Assembly (NCBI RefSeq): GCF_037975245.1
Contig: NC_092574.1
Location: 14,884,713-14,948,712 of the forward strand
Direction: 5' to 3'
Source of the DNA: Apostichopus japonicus
Lineage: Eukaryota; Echinodermata; Holothuroidea; Aspidochirotida; Stichopodidae
DNA length: 64,000 nt
The notes under the pieces were generated by a model. That model saw only the letters and a program-made list of their open reading frames with translations. It did no database searches and was not told where the DNA came from. This document shows positions 53,169-64,000 of this stretch, piece by piece. The number at the start of each line of letters is the position of its first letter. Within the stretch, counting starts at the first letter, position 1. The translations under genes were made by a program, and so were the position numbers.

Positions 53169-55491
53169 TTTTCATATATGAAATTAAATTAACCCGCAGG
53201 TATACCATAACCTGCGTTTCACCCAGCCATTATCCGTGATTCACCCAGTGTAAACAAAATTGCATACTTAACGACGTAAACCTGTTGTGAATTTATCATT
53301 TACTTCGTTGTTTAAACATGAACGATACAAAACAAAGGTCATTTGTCAAATAACATCTTGTACTCTTGTCTTTTGCAATCAGTTGTAAATTAGCGAAAAG
53401 GACACTTTCTACCATACACGCCCCCCCCCCCCAAAAAAAACACACTTTTAAGAAAATTAGTTTGGTAGGAGAATGAGTTCCTATTGTTGTGTGTCAGAGA
53501 TAATTGTTAACGACGTTTTAACGCACTTCTCTAGCAGTTGCCTCTTACAGTCGAAAGCCCAAATATTTCCGAAGAGCTGTTTTTTCTAACATAATCAAAG
53601 TGTTATTAGAACTGACATAGCAATCTCACACTCGTTATTTATATCTACCGCTGAGGTTCTTTATTGCCGGTTGCTTCTCCATTTCTCAGTCAATCTGTGC
53701 TTTTCGATCATGAGTGTCTTACTGTATATACTGGTAGTATACGGAAAGTGCAGATACAGTATAGTAAAACAGTTGGATCCATGCATGGTCATTGTATACG
53801 CCATGTATGTGGTGGAGCGGGATGTAGGCTTTTTAGCGGCTATTTAGGCTTTGTCTAATCAAATGAGAAAAGATTTTAGTGTTAAGTATAGACTGGTATA
53901 AAGATCGATAGATAGGCCTATAAACCTTTCTGCAAAGATTAAGAAAAACCTCTTCCAAAAAATGAATCCCCTCTAAAACCTAAGTTACAGCCTCATGAGT
54001 CTTGGATAAGCTTCTTCCAAACTGAAACAAAATTGGAATCACACCAATCTTTTATGGTCTAAAGATCCCGAAACACCTTTCTACGAGTTACGGCTAATGA
54101 TGATGAATGTGCGTTGGGGTAGTTTAGGACCCTGAAATGCTCTCTGTTTATTCTAGACCTCATTTGATGAGACAAAAATGCCTATTTATAGCGGAACTTG
54201 TCTGTCAGTCTGTATGTGCAAAAGGGGTACTTAAATACCTTGAACATAAATAGGTCTAATGCATGACTTTGTCACACTTCCAAACAAAGTATCTCTCAAG
54301 TTAAGCTGAAAAACAAGGGCGAAAATTGGAAGTTTGCTGACAAGCTGAGGTTGAACTTACGTGCTCCTTTACCAAGGAAGGTAAAAAAAAAACCCTACAT
54401 GATGTAGTGCGGCTTTTTTTCAAAGGATTTCGAACCGGTCTTCGTAAATGCAACAGCGTATACTGGCGTTATACATCCTCAGATTGTTAAGCACATTTTT
54501 GTTTAATGGAATAATTTCCAATAAAAGTATGTTTCACTTTAGACACATAAGTCAACATGAAGTGATTTATATGTTACTTAAAAAAATGTGTAAAAAAAAA
54601 TTCTTGCATTGGATTAAAGTTTCAGTATTGTTGCTTTAGGAAATGTATATCAACGTATAGCATGACTTCCGATTACAATCGGTTTGTGGTCATATACAGG
54701 TAGTCTTGTAACTTCATCAAATGTTTAAAGCAGGGTATGCGATGTAGTTAGATAGTACAGAGGGCGACTGTGGAGAGATGTACAATTATGGATGCCAATT
54801 GTCTATAGCCTGAAGTCAAAATCGCTCTGTTACATTCAAAACACGGTAAACCTCCCTTGCGTGTATTCTACATATATATTGAGAAGAAACAGACGTACAC
54901 GTCGTTATTCGCCCGCCCACAAACCTTAGATAGAATCATTCACCAGTATCTAACAACATGCTAAATCTAGACTATAGAACAGAAAATCAGATCTCTTCAA
55001 ATTCATTCCATGTAGAATGAAATAGTCTAATACTTGATCAATAGAACGGTCTGGTTTCATCCACAGTAGATCAATGCGTCTCCAGAAATATTCAGAAAAG
55101 TCAATCTAGGTATTTTCACTCCTTCGTATGTGACGGAACTATGTTTTTGCTCCCGACGTTTTTTTCTTCTCTCGATCAAGCTTATTGGACAAGCAAATTG
55201 GCATGCAACAGCTGTGTACAATTTTACTCTTGAGTTACGTTTGCTTCGACTATTCTTTATCTGTCAGGGATTACGGTAATAATTCATTCGTGAAAAACGA
55301 TCAAACGCTTGAAGGAGCTTTCCATAGTTAATGTGAATCATAGCTCAACAAGTTGTATTGAGTAATTGTTTGTTTCATAAAGAGTATAATATATGCCTAA
55401 GGGTATCCGTGGACAATCAGTGTTCATTATGTTACATTGGTACTTTTCATTCCACTGTCGAGTATTGCTGACAATATATATAAATATATAT
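53169..55491. other. No recognised gene
   Basis: Holds a poly-C run at 53421-53432 followed by A8. Otherwise unremarkable AT-rich sequence. Confidence 0.5.
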
Positions 55492-55645
55492 ATATATAGT
55501 AATTCAATAAAGAATAACACACCAGAAAAATTCCACATCACGACCGGTTTCGTCCTTTTGGGACTCATCAGGCGAAGGTAGGAATCGAACCCCGGATCTT
55601 CGTGTCACGAACCTAAGCCCGTACCACTCGACCACAGTGATTCTA
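55492..55645 (-). mobile_element. tRNA-like SINE/retroelement end with hammerhead, minus strand
   Basis: On the minus strand a tRNA-like head has a box A-like TGGTCGAGTGGTACGGGC (about 55617-55634) and box B GGTTCGATTCC (about 55580-55590). Then comes a hammerhead ribozyme (55530-55585) and a short tail ending TTGAATTAC that runs into TATATA. Bases 55492-55600 are identical to the reverse complement of 55798-55906. Hammerhead motifs are known in Penelope-like retroelements, in retrozymes and in the SINE-like Sm-alpha satellite of schistosomes. Which class this belongs to cannot be told from the piece. Confidence 0.7.
55530..55585 (-). ncRNA. Type I hammerhead ribozyme, minus-strand copy
   Basis: The minus strand carries CTGATGA (55565-55571), stem II GTCC/GGAC with loop CAAAA, GAAA (55548-55551), a minimal CCGG stem III and TC at the cleavage position, so cleavage would fall between 55542 and 55541. 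Stem I is formed by TCGC with GTGA and, across an internal loop, ATTCC with GGAAT. All invariant core bases are present. It is identical in sequence to the plus-strand copy. Confidence 0.85.
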
Positions 55646-55797
55646 CTGGTGTGTTAAAGCGTATAAATTGGCTTTGAATAACTGTCTAAGGGCGTATTAC
55701 CCAAGTATTAAGAATGTACAGAGTGCGCCCCTGGCGCTTTGAATCTGACAATCTTTACACAATTTTACACAGAACAACCACTCTTTATAGGCAAGCC
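55646..55797. other. Spacer between the two inverted hammerhead elements
   Basis: About 150 bases of unique sequence. On the minus strand it contains GCGCCAGGGGCGCAC (near 55722-55736), a CAGGGG-type motif that may mark another repeat end. Confidence 0.4.
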
Positions 55798-55906
55798 AAG
55801 ATCCGGGGTTCGATTCCTACCTTCGCCTGATGAGTCCCAAAAGGACGAAACCGGTCGTGATGTGGAATTTTTCTGGTGTGTTATTCTTTATTGAATTACT
55901 ATATAT
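55798..55906 (+). mobile_element. Truncated hammerhead-bearing element, plus strand
   Basis: Identical over about 108 bases to the minus-strand element. It starts within the tRNA-like head (AAGATCCGGGG), so box A is lacking while box B, the ribozyme and the TTGAATTACTATATAT tail remain. A 5' truncation with an intact 3' tail fits reverse transcription from the 3' end. The shared peptide MSPKRTKPVVMWNF seen on both strands is just a translation of this repeat. Confidence 0.75.
55813..55868 (+). ncRNA. Type I hammerhead ribozyme, plus-strand copy
   Basis: Core and helices: CTGATGA at 55827-55833; stem II GTCC (55834-55837) with GGAC (55843-55846) and loop CAAAA; GAAA at 55847-55850; CCGG then TC (55855-55856) with predicted cleavage after 55856. 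Stem I pairs TCGC (55823-55826) with GTGA (55857-55860) and, beyond an internal loop, ATTCC (55813-55817) with GGAAT (55864-55868). The internal loop in stem I facing loop II is the usual arrangement for tertiary contacts. Stem III is only the self-complementary ACCGGT, typical of minimal hammerheads thought to act best as dimers. The assignment by pattern is strong; activity is untested. Confidence 0.9.
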
Positions 55907-55931
55907 CTGTCATACCACTATACACATTCAT

Positions 55932-55960
<29 letters not shown>
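55932..55960 (+). repeat. (TA)n microsatellite
   Basis: A TA tract just past the tail of the plus-strand hammerhead element. Confidence 0.9.
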
Positions 55961-55962
<2 letters not shown>

Positions 55963-57227
55963 AGAAAGAATTGGATGTGATGTGTGGTTGTCCGACTTGT
56001 TATAAAAACCTATATATGCACATAATATGCACATATATATTAATATATAAGCTACCACAACCCCAATGTTAGTACTTGCAACTTAGTTTAGTTATTTCCT
56101 TTTCTGAAATAGGCTGAAACACCCTCGCCCCCCCCCCCGTCACCTTCAGACCACCACCACCCTACACCTAATCTCAAAGTCGTTTTATTTTCTTATTTAT
56201 ATAACACCTGAGAACAAATCATGTAGGGCTCTCAAGCACTTGTAATGGAGAATTCAAGTAAGGGGAATTTAGAAATAATGAAATTCTGCGGTAGAAACCA
56301 AATCATCAGTTTTTATCATACTAAGTTCACAATAACCAGGGTTGCCGAAATCTACCTCGGGCATCGGGGACAATTATATTACAGCCTGAGCCTGGGTTAA
56401 TTTTCTCATCGTCATAACATCATAACTCATTTCAAGGCCGCATGAATAATTCTTGTGGTGAGCGGAAGCCCTGACACGATCCATCCTTAGCTATATCAAA
56501 TCATAACATGCACTTCTTTTCTTTATGTTACTGTTATTAGCAAAAACCTATCCCCGCAGCACTTACGAAAATGAAAATACATTATTCATTACCCCATATT
56601 TCCATCGACCTCTATATTGATTGCGAGCTCAGATTCTGTGTCTCCTGAACCTTCTCCCTGGTCCGCAAATAACAGCATGCATTATAAAAAAGCAACGCAT
56701 ATGGTATACCACAGAGGTGAATGACACTCAATAGGACCAGGTTTACACTCAGAACACCCAGTTTGGTCTCGCAATCAAGTTCAACATAAACCAGACACGC
56801 TGATACATATATCACAACATATGCCTCACAAATATAATAGACTAATCTATATTTATATAACCCCCCCCCCCCCGCCGCTTATATTTCCTCCGTCAAGTTG
56901 GCAATCTGCCAATAAGCCGAGTGGGGGATTTTATTTGCATGCGACTTTCTAATAAAGCTTAACGAATGAAGTATGTTTTATTTCAAAGTATATAAAGTCA
57001 TATTTCAAATATGCACTTGATTTCGAAATATTAATCATCTTAATGTAATCAAAACCGACATAAGATATTTTAATAACGACATTCAAGTAGATGACATTGC
57101 ATGATAACAGTACATGGCTTAGTGCTTTTCGAATAACAATTATTTCATGTTCAATACGATACGTGCGTATATCAAGCTATTTGAGGACGTATAAAGATGT
57201 CGTAAAGGAGATACCGGTGTGGTGTAT
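55961..57227. other. No recognised gene; poly-C runs
   Basis: Poly-C runs lie at 56128-56138 and 56861-56873. No other feature is seen. Confidence 0.5.
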
Positions 57228-57858
<631 letters not shown>

Positions 57859-58067
57859 TACAATCACTGCGTACGAATCATTGCATGTGCGATCGCGCCG
57901 TGTAACTAAACTACACGCATGTCATGATATGAAGCTCTCCTGAGGAGTAACATTCCATACAATCACTGTGCACGAATCTTTACATGTGCGAAAACGCCGT
58001 GTAATGCCGTGTTACTCAACTACACGCATGTCATGATATGAAGCTCTCCTCGGGAGTAACATTGCAT
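57859..58067 (+). repeat. Tandem duplication of about 100 bp
   Basis: Copy 1 (57859-57957) and copy 2 (57958-58067) both run from TACAATCACTG to GAGTAACATT. They share ACTACACGCATGTCATGATA and GAAGCTCTCCT. Copy 2 is longer because of an internal repeat of GCCGTGT. Divergence is low, so the duplication is fairly recent. Confidence 0.88.
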
Positions 58068-59053
58068 ACATGATCGTTTTGTGTCAACTGATTATGCCAA
58101 AAGAAGGCGGAAAAAACATCACTTAATTTTAAACTTATTGATTTCAATGATAAAAATTCACAAAGTGAGAAATGACTCTATTCACCATATAATCAATATA
58201 TAAATAATGGTGAATTGCATTGTCTTGTGGGAACACAGATATCTTATTATTCTTACTTTAAAGCAGCTTTTTGATTTGAAATTGATAAATATTGCAATGC
58301 TGGTCCATAATTCATTAGTTTGCTTAGTTAACGAATAATCAAACAAATACTGAGGTTTTTTTCTTCTTCTCGAAATTGATTTTACAATGAGAACTAGTTA
58401 ATTAATTAATGTTTTTTTTTTACTCACTCAGATTTCATTCATTTGGGTGACAAAAACTTGATGGATGTTGTCTTAAATTGATTAATTTCAATCTTATTGA
58501 GGAATTACTCATTATGTTTTGAAAAAGAAATATCAGACAAAAAAAAAAGCTGCTTTAAACCTTTGCCAAGGATCCCTATTGATTCTATTCAGTAAGTTTT
58601 AGGATAAAAAGAATTCTCAAACAAATTTCAAGCAGATGACAGCACTAGCGCACTCACTATAGTGGTTCAATGATGCCTATTTTTTTTTTTTATAATGCAC
58701 CCACCTATATATATATACATCCTTGTCATTCAAACCCACCTAAAATCCTATATTTGTTACGCAGCATATACGACCCCAGCTGCCGTACTCAGCCTGCCTG
58801 CATTTGTCTAATTATTGCCGTGTCCTTTTCCTTGGCGTTATCATATGCAGTTCACGTAAACAACTTAACATTTACATATCGACATTAGATGTATCATAAC
58901 CTCATCCCGCGCCCTCATTCCTTACCCTGATTATTGAGGTCGAATCGATATTGTCTTTTAAGTAATTCATCTCATTCTGGCTTTATGAAAAGAATGTTTT
59001 CATTTCTCTAAATGGGTAGAGTAATAAAAGTCATAACGATGAGCTATCATCAC
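58068..59053. other. Nothing recognised
   Basis: AT-rich, with poly-T tracts near 58410 and 58680. No supported gene. Confidence 0.5.
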
Positions 59054-59070
59054 ATTACTGCGTAATACTG

Positions 59071-59118
<48 letters not shown>

Positions 59119-59153
59119 ATATATAGGTATATGTATATGTATATATATATATT

Positions 59154-59198
<45 letters not shown>

Positions 59199-59269
59199 GT
59201 ATATATACATATATATATATATACATGCATATATATACATATATATATATATATAGCAGTATTACGCAG

Positions 59270-59305
<36 letters not shown>
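59054..59305. repeat. TA array bounded by 24-bp perfect inverted arms
   Basis: ATTACTGCGTAATACTGC (59055-59072) and its exact reverse complement (about 59255-59272) bracket about 180 bases of TA/GTA/CATA repeat; the match extends into the TA sequence. A further TA tract (59273-59305) follows the right arm. The arm itself contains the near-palindrome ATTAC-TGC-GTAAT. The whole unit would fold into a long hairpin. Confidence 0.88.
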
Positions 59306-59309
<4 letters not shown>

Positions 59310-61454
59310 AAACTTGTTTTTACTCTCTGCCATTTCCATTTGTTCTATTTTTAGCTAAGTATATACATTTATATTTAGAGCATTCCTTAGTCCAACGTTA
59401 GGCTAAAAGCCACTGGACGAATAGGAATGACAAAAAGTCCCATGGCAATATTACGTGTAAAACCACGGCATGTAATATGCAGAAGATGTATGTGGCACTA
59501 TTAATATTAATCAATATTGCATTGAACGAAGGACACACTGGAGAGCAATGTACATACATTGGGTGGAAAGTTTGTAACATATTTATATATGTTATGGAAT
59601 AAACATTTACGGTTCCAAAAGTTAATAAACTGTCTTCAATTTAAATATATATAACAGACTGTAAAGAACATCTACCACTGTTTGAAATTGAGAGTCTTTA
59701 AACATAGAAGGAGTCAACCAATCCAGATCACTACAAAGAATATATTCAGCTTTCGATCTGACAATAAGTAGGAATTTCGATTAACATACAGCCGTTACCA
59801 GAATCTATGTTACTACGTATATATTATCTCATTATTATTGACTATTTCACTCATTACTCAATTATTATTCATCACCGTTAATTTTGCAATTTGAAACCAT
59901 CCAACGATAATGAAGAATGAACAGGCCAAACGACACATCTTAAGAGTTAAATATTTATTTTAAAATGAATCTGTTTTGGAGAGATACGGGGCCAAAGGCA
60001 ATTGTAATGGAGCTTATTCATTTTCCATACCTACCCCTTCCCGTCTGCAGCCTCGACATCATGTATCAAATTCCGTCTTGAAGTACACTTATAGGCCACC
60101 TATACATAAATGTCTATAGTTTATATGTCTCTTTAACGACGCAGAAAACCCTCCAACCACACAGTCACTTGTACATCTTTAAGTCAAATTCAACTCCAAT
60201 AATTGCAGAAACATTTCGCTAAAATGTAAAGAACATCTGGAAAAATTTAAAAGATATCTCAACAAGTGAAGAATAGTCTGAGGAACACCCAATATAATCT
60301 ATAATATAAAACCTAATCTAATCTATTTGATATCTTGCAAGAATGATTCTCTTCTCAAACTTTTAATAGACAGTAATTTTGGAAATCTCAATTAAGAGAG
60401 TTGAAACTAGACCGGTTCGTAAAGTTATCATTTCTTTGGGCATCGCTGTCTTCCCTTTTTAACTCTTGAAACGGAATTAGTTAATTCATTTCAATCTCTT
60501 GAAAGGTTTGGGCATGTTAATGTCATTGCCGACATACAACCTAGTTTCGATTTCCTTTCGAAGTTCTTTATATAAGTTGATTCCCTTTGTACATTTTGAA
60601 TCTAGATGAAAATGAATTTTGGTAGTTCTCCTACCCCTGAAGGTTAGTTTGCGTGGGTGGAGGAGGGGTGGAGGGGGGGGGCGTATTAGACCACTGTTTA
60701 AATCAATTGAGATGGTTAAGTTCTAAGTAGTTGGCACAACAGTTCGGTCAGACATACTTGATTCTACATACTGTATAGTATTGTGATTTTGGTCTGTTCT
60801 AAAGTTCATCCAAGGAAAACAATATACGTTATAGGCAAATTTGTAACCATACTTATGAATCCTTCAAGAAACCTTAGACAAATTAAACGAGCAAAATACA
60901 GTGTATACTTTAGAAAAATATTCTGCCCGCGTCTATCCTTTCTAAGTAAAATCCCTCTCCTCAAATTTGTCGACAAATGGTTCTTCCATAAGCCATATAA
61001 GCCTCAAAAACAAAATCAGCGTTTGCATCAACGGTGTCAAATGAGCAGTACATAGTAATTGGCGGCGCACCTCTCTATTTTCTTAAAGCCAGTGGTATAT
61101 TTTGGGAGGCCGATTGCAGAAAATTAGGTTCTGACAGTTTGTATTACACTGTTGAGTTTTATGAGTCAAAAGCGTTAAGAGTTAATTTAATTGTGCGATT
61201 GAGGGGTTGTCGAGATATACAGAGATATTCTTCATTCCCTAGCGATTCTGTATTGCAGAGAAAGAGGCCAATAACTTACAATTATTATTCTCCTTGCAGT
61301 AGACTACCAGAAAAAGAAAAGAAGGAAAATAGACATCGGATATAAAAGGAGGGAAAACAAGGAAAGATGTTGGAAGTTTACGTTAGATAGAATTAAATTT
61401 TATTATTTGACAAGGATGAACTGCCTGCTCTTGGAAGAGCTCTATGTAACAACA
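59306..61454. other. No recognised gene
   Basis: Holds a G-rich tract at 60651-60681. Plus-strand frames of 90 and 103 codons (60783-61345) have no motif, convincing splice sites or homology that I recognise. Confidence 0.45.
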
Positions 61455-61539
61455 AAAACCAGAACAAATACACTATATGTATATATATAAATATATTAAT
61501 GTATGTGTATATATATATATATATATAAATGTATGTATG

Positions 61540-61574
<35 letters not shown>

Positions 61575-61620
61575 ATATATATGTAAAACCAGAACAAATA
61601 CACTATATGTATATATATAA

Positions 61621-61712
<92 letters not shown>

Positions 61713-61735
61713 ACGTGTGTGTGTGTCTGTGTAAA
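61455..61735 (+). repeat. TA arrays with a 38-bp repeated block
   Basis: AAAACCAGAACAAATACAC plus the adjoining TATGTATATATATAAAT occurs exactly at 61455 and again at 61585, each followed by expanded TA/GTA tracts. This is a tandem duplication with a period of about 130 bases, ending in a GT tract near 61716. Confidence 0.9.
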
Positions 61736-61748
61736 TATATTTATGTAT

Positions 61749-61787
61749 AAAGTTTTGTCACTGTTACTTCCAACTCATTAAAATTAC
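61749..61787 (+). mobile_element. Possible SINE body fragment
   Basis: AAAGTTTTGTCACTGTTAC then TTCCAACTCATT parallels the body of the 12 kb SINE (AAAGTTTTTTCACTGTTC..TTCCAACTCATT), and it lies next to a TA array. The match is short. Confidence 0.35.
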
Positions 61788-63368
61788 TTAAGGAGATGAA
61801 ATTAAAGGACGCATAGGTGGGCGCACACTTTGAACAGCTATTCTCGTATCTTAAATGAAAAAAAAGTTTATGAGATTCGTCCCGGTACATTGTGCAGGCA
61901 TAACCTATTAGTTTAAGTCTGAAGCCGCGCGTGAAAATGTCATTTTCTGTTATTAAAAACTGTAATGAGGCATAAGTGTGTGCTTAGACACAACTGTAAG
62001 ATGCTTTATATACAAAACCCACGGAATACTTTCACCATAAAAATGCAATTAATCTAAGACATTTTACACCCAGTGAACGTTACCTTTAAGGAGAATAATT
62101 AATTATTTTCCTCGAAACGAATGAGGTTGGATCATATTGATATAAACTAAATGTATATGGGAATGAAAAACAAAACATATGCAATTTTTTAAACGTCTCC
62201 CTGATATTTGAAGAAAAACACAACGATCTACGTTATTACTTATTGAATAGGAATAATATAAAAGAATTACCAAATTCGAATGTATGGAGCAAAAATAATG
62301 CTAAATAATAAATCCAATCAAAACGCGCGCACGACTAAGGCAACAATTATAGATTTAAAGATAATTTTGAACTTACTTCACCAGCCAAAGAAATGTGTGT
62401 TCGCTTTGACGAGATTCATCACGAGGTTGACATAAAAAAAATATGGATATTACTTAATGCCAGTGTTATGTATGTAATATGTTGATGATGTCTAAAATCA
62501 TAGCCAAACAATAATAATAATAATAATTTAACGTAATTCATGTTCTGAAATGAAATGTAGGAAACCAATTGTAAAGTGCTCAGTTTACTTTTATATTTTA
62601 TTTTCAGAAAAAATCAAATTCAATCTACGGAATTGAAGATAAACAATTTCGACTAATTTCTCAGTTTCAACTTTTTCATGATGGTTTTAGTTGTCAGGTT
62701 CTTCATTGGTAGAGTGTCAGCTCGGGTTATGTATTTTAAATGTTAACAGGTGTTTACAATCATCACTGTGATGTACTGGAACTGATCAGTCGCTGGTATT
62801 GTATATTCAGGGTGTTATTGTGATGACAATCGATGCAATATTTTTCAGTTTTGTGTAATAAGATACTTGTAAGGAAATTGCCCAAAATTCCATCGATATT
62901 TTGCCATAATTACTTTAAATAAAGATGTTTCTAAGACATTGCCAAAGTCACATGTGATAAAATTTTTTTTTTTATCTGTAAACAGGTAAACTTGGTCAGT
63001 TAAAATTCTTAAATGATTCCTACATGAACCTACGTTGCTACAGGTTCAGTTCAAAGTAAAGGATAGCACATAATTTATAGGCATGCAAGTTTTAGCATGC
63101 GGCCTCATGATAGGTGACTGTCCTTCGTATATGCCTGGCAAAAATGACTCGTGCAACGTTGTGTGTGGGATTCAGTATCATCACCGGTAACTGGCGGTAA
63201 AACCTATCATCTTTCACTGCCAAAGTCTTAACGAGAGGACTTTCACCCGTATGATATCGACAAATCACTGACTGAAAATGACGCTTGAATTTCACTGAAC
63301 CAGTAACATAGTGTGTGCACCTATGTTCGTGTCTTGTAAGTAAGCAGTTCTCTCTATGGAGGAACACT
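61788..63368. other. No recognised gene
   Basis: An (AAT)n tract lies near 62510-62526. The 91-codon minus frame at 63092-63367 contains HTGES, reminiscent of a zinc-finger linker, but the Cys/His spacing does not fit. Confidence 0.45.
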
Positions 63369-63442
63369 TAAGCTAAAAGCATAGGTGTCTTGCAAACGTA
63401 TGAAGTAAGCTAAAAGCATAGGTGTCTTGCAAACGTATGAAA
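63369..63442 (+). repeat. 37-bp perfect tandem duplication
   Basis: Two adjacent copies of a 37-base unit starting TAAGCTAAAAGCATAGGTG, at 63369-63405 and 63406-63442, differ only at the last bases. Confidence 0.93.
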
Positions 63443-63615
63443 AGAATTGAACAATAACTTTCTAATACACTTTGCTATTAGTTCCATAAACTGCCAGCTT
63501 TAAGTTGGTATGTTTGTCACAACTAAAGAAGTAGTGGAAAAACAATATTGTAGCCAGGGTTAATTTTATTCGAGATAAACATACATTAGAGGAATATCTT
63601 CAAAGATCGTGGTCA

Positions 63616-63795
63616 ATGATTGCATGCATGCATGCCGTTGGTGAGATACCAGCATTTGAAGTTATTTTGCATCAAAAGTGTCATAGACCCACATTTAGAA
63701 AGTTGCTTTTAAATTTTTGTTCTTTTCTCTTCCTGACAATGATCTATTATAATATATGGACATCACATTTCTCCTTATTCCAAATCCTCGTACAG
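63616..63795 (+). CDS. Candidate 5' exon with a signal anchor
   Basis: An ATG at 63616 opens 60 codons that end at GTACAG followed by GTAATG (donor at 63796, phase 0). The peptide has a basic residue pair before a hydrophobic helix (FRKLLLNFCSFLFLTMIYYN), the layout of a type II membrane anchor such as those of Golgi glycosyl- or sulfotransferases. The start region GATTGCATGCATGCATG is a small ATGC repeat, so the true start could be internal or the segment could begin at the acceptor ..gtgtcatag. Any continuation lies to the right and was not identified in the last 200 bases. The protein family is not recognised. Confidence 0.25.
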
Positions 63796-64000
63796 GTAAT
63801 GATGGAACCCTACCGTCCAATCCAAGGTCAATATAATCAATTAACATTAACTTACTTATTTTTGCACTATCCTACAATGATATACCGGTAGGAGAAAGAT
63901 AATGACCATTGCTCCTATCATGTAGTATTCTGTATGTGATGTAATTTTACACGTTTTGACAGTGTCCTCCGTCATTCCGATCTGAAATCTGAGCATTTAT
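63796..64000. other. Window edge, nothing recognised
   Basis: About 200 bases of unique sequence with no supported feature. Confidence 0.5.

Noticed and set aside
63092-63367. Minus-strand frame with HTGES, possible C2H2 zinc finger
   Set aside because: The Cys and His residues do not fit C-x2-4-C-x12-H-x3-5-H spacing, so the linker-like string is likely coincidence.

Overview
This window is AT-rich, repeat-dense DNA from an animal genome. The evidence is long (TA)n and (CTAT)n microsatellites, tRNA-derived SINE pieces, the 3' end of a non-LTR retrotransposon, a gypsy-like LTR with a primer-binding site, foldback (MITE-like) elements, and intron-type splice signals around short open frames. 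Nothing looks bacterial: there are no operons, no dense coding and no Shine-Dalgarno-led genes. The repeat mix (poly-G/C runs, hAT-type ends starting CAGKGG, hammerhead-ribozyme retroelements) suggests a marine invertebrate such as an echinoderm or mollusc. That placement is inference.

Layout. 0-9.7 kb: unique AT-rich DNA with small microsatellites. 9.7-10.0 kb: a ~320 bp TA array. 11.9-12.1 kb: a minus-strand tRNA-SINE. 12.39-12.95 kb: a 561 bp foldback element flanked by TTAA. 13.7-17.2 kb: TA arrays, one sitting between unique inverted arms, plus a cluster of four AGGTCA half-sites at 15.9 kb. 19.3-19.6 kb: a short TIR element and a related lone end. 23.4-23.9 kb: two minisatellites. 31.2-31.6 kb: a non-LTR retrotransposon 3' relic. 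34.1 kb: a second tRNA-like SINE head. 34.8, 21.3 and 37.5 kb: hAT-like dispersed repeat ends. 40.4-41.3 kb: a duplicated segment, then a broken acidic/transmembrane reading frame. 42.0-43.6 kb: a 1.62 kb, almost perfect CTAT array. 43.75-50.9 kb: candidate exons of an unrecognised membrane protein, interrupted by a 681 bp LTR at 49.5-50.2 kb. 55.5-55.9 kb: two identical, oppositely oriented retroelement ends, each carrying a complete type I hammerhead ribozyme. 57-62 kb: duplications and TA arrays. The right edge has a possible signal-anchor first exon.

No gene is certain. Most open frames above 60 codons are expected by chance in this composition or are microsatellite translations, so only frames supported by splice sites, phase agreement or recognisable motifs are listed. 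The strongest functional content is the hammerhead pair. The LINE tail, SINEs, LTR and foldback element show that the window is mainly a transposon and microsatellite landscape, in which several retroelement tails merge into (TA)n tracts.
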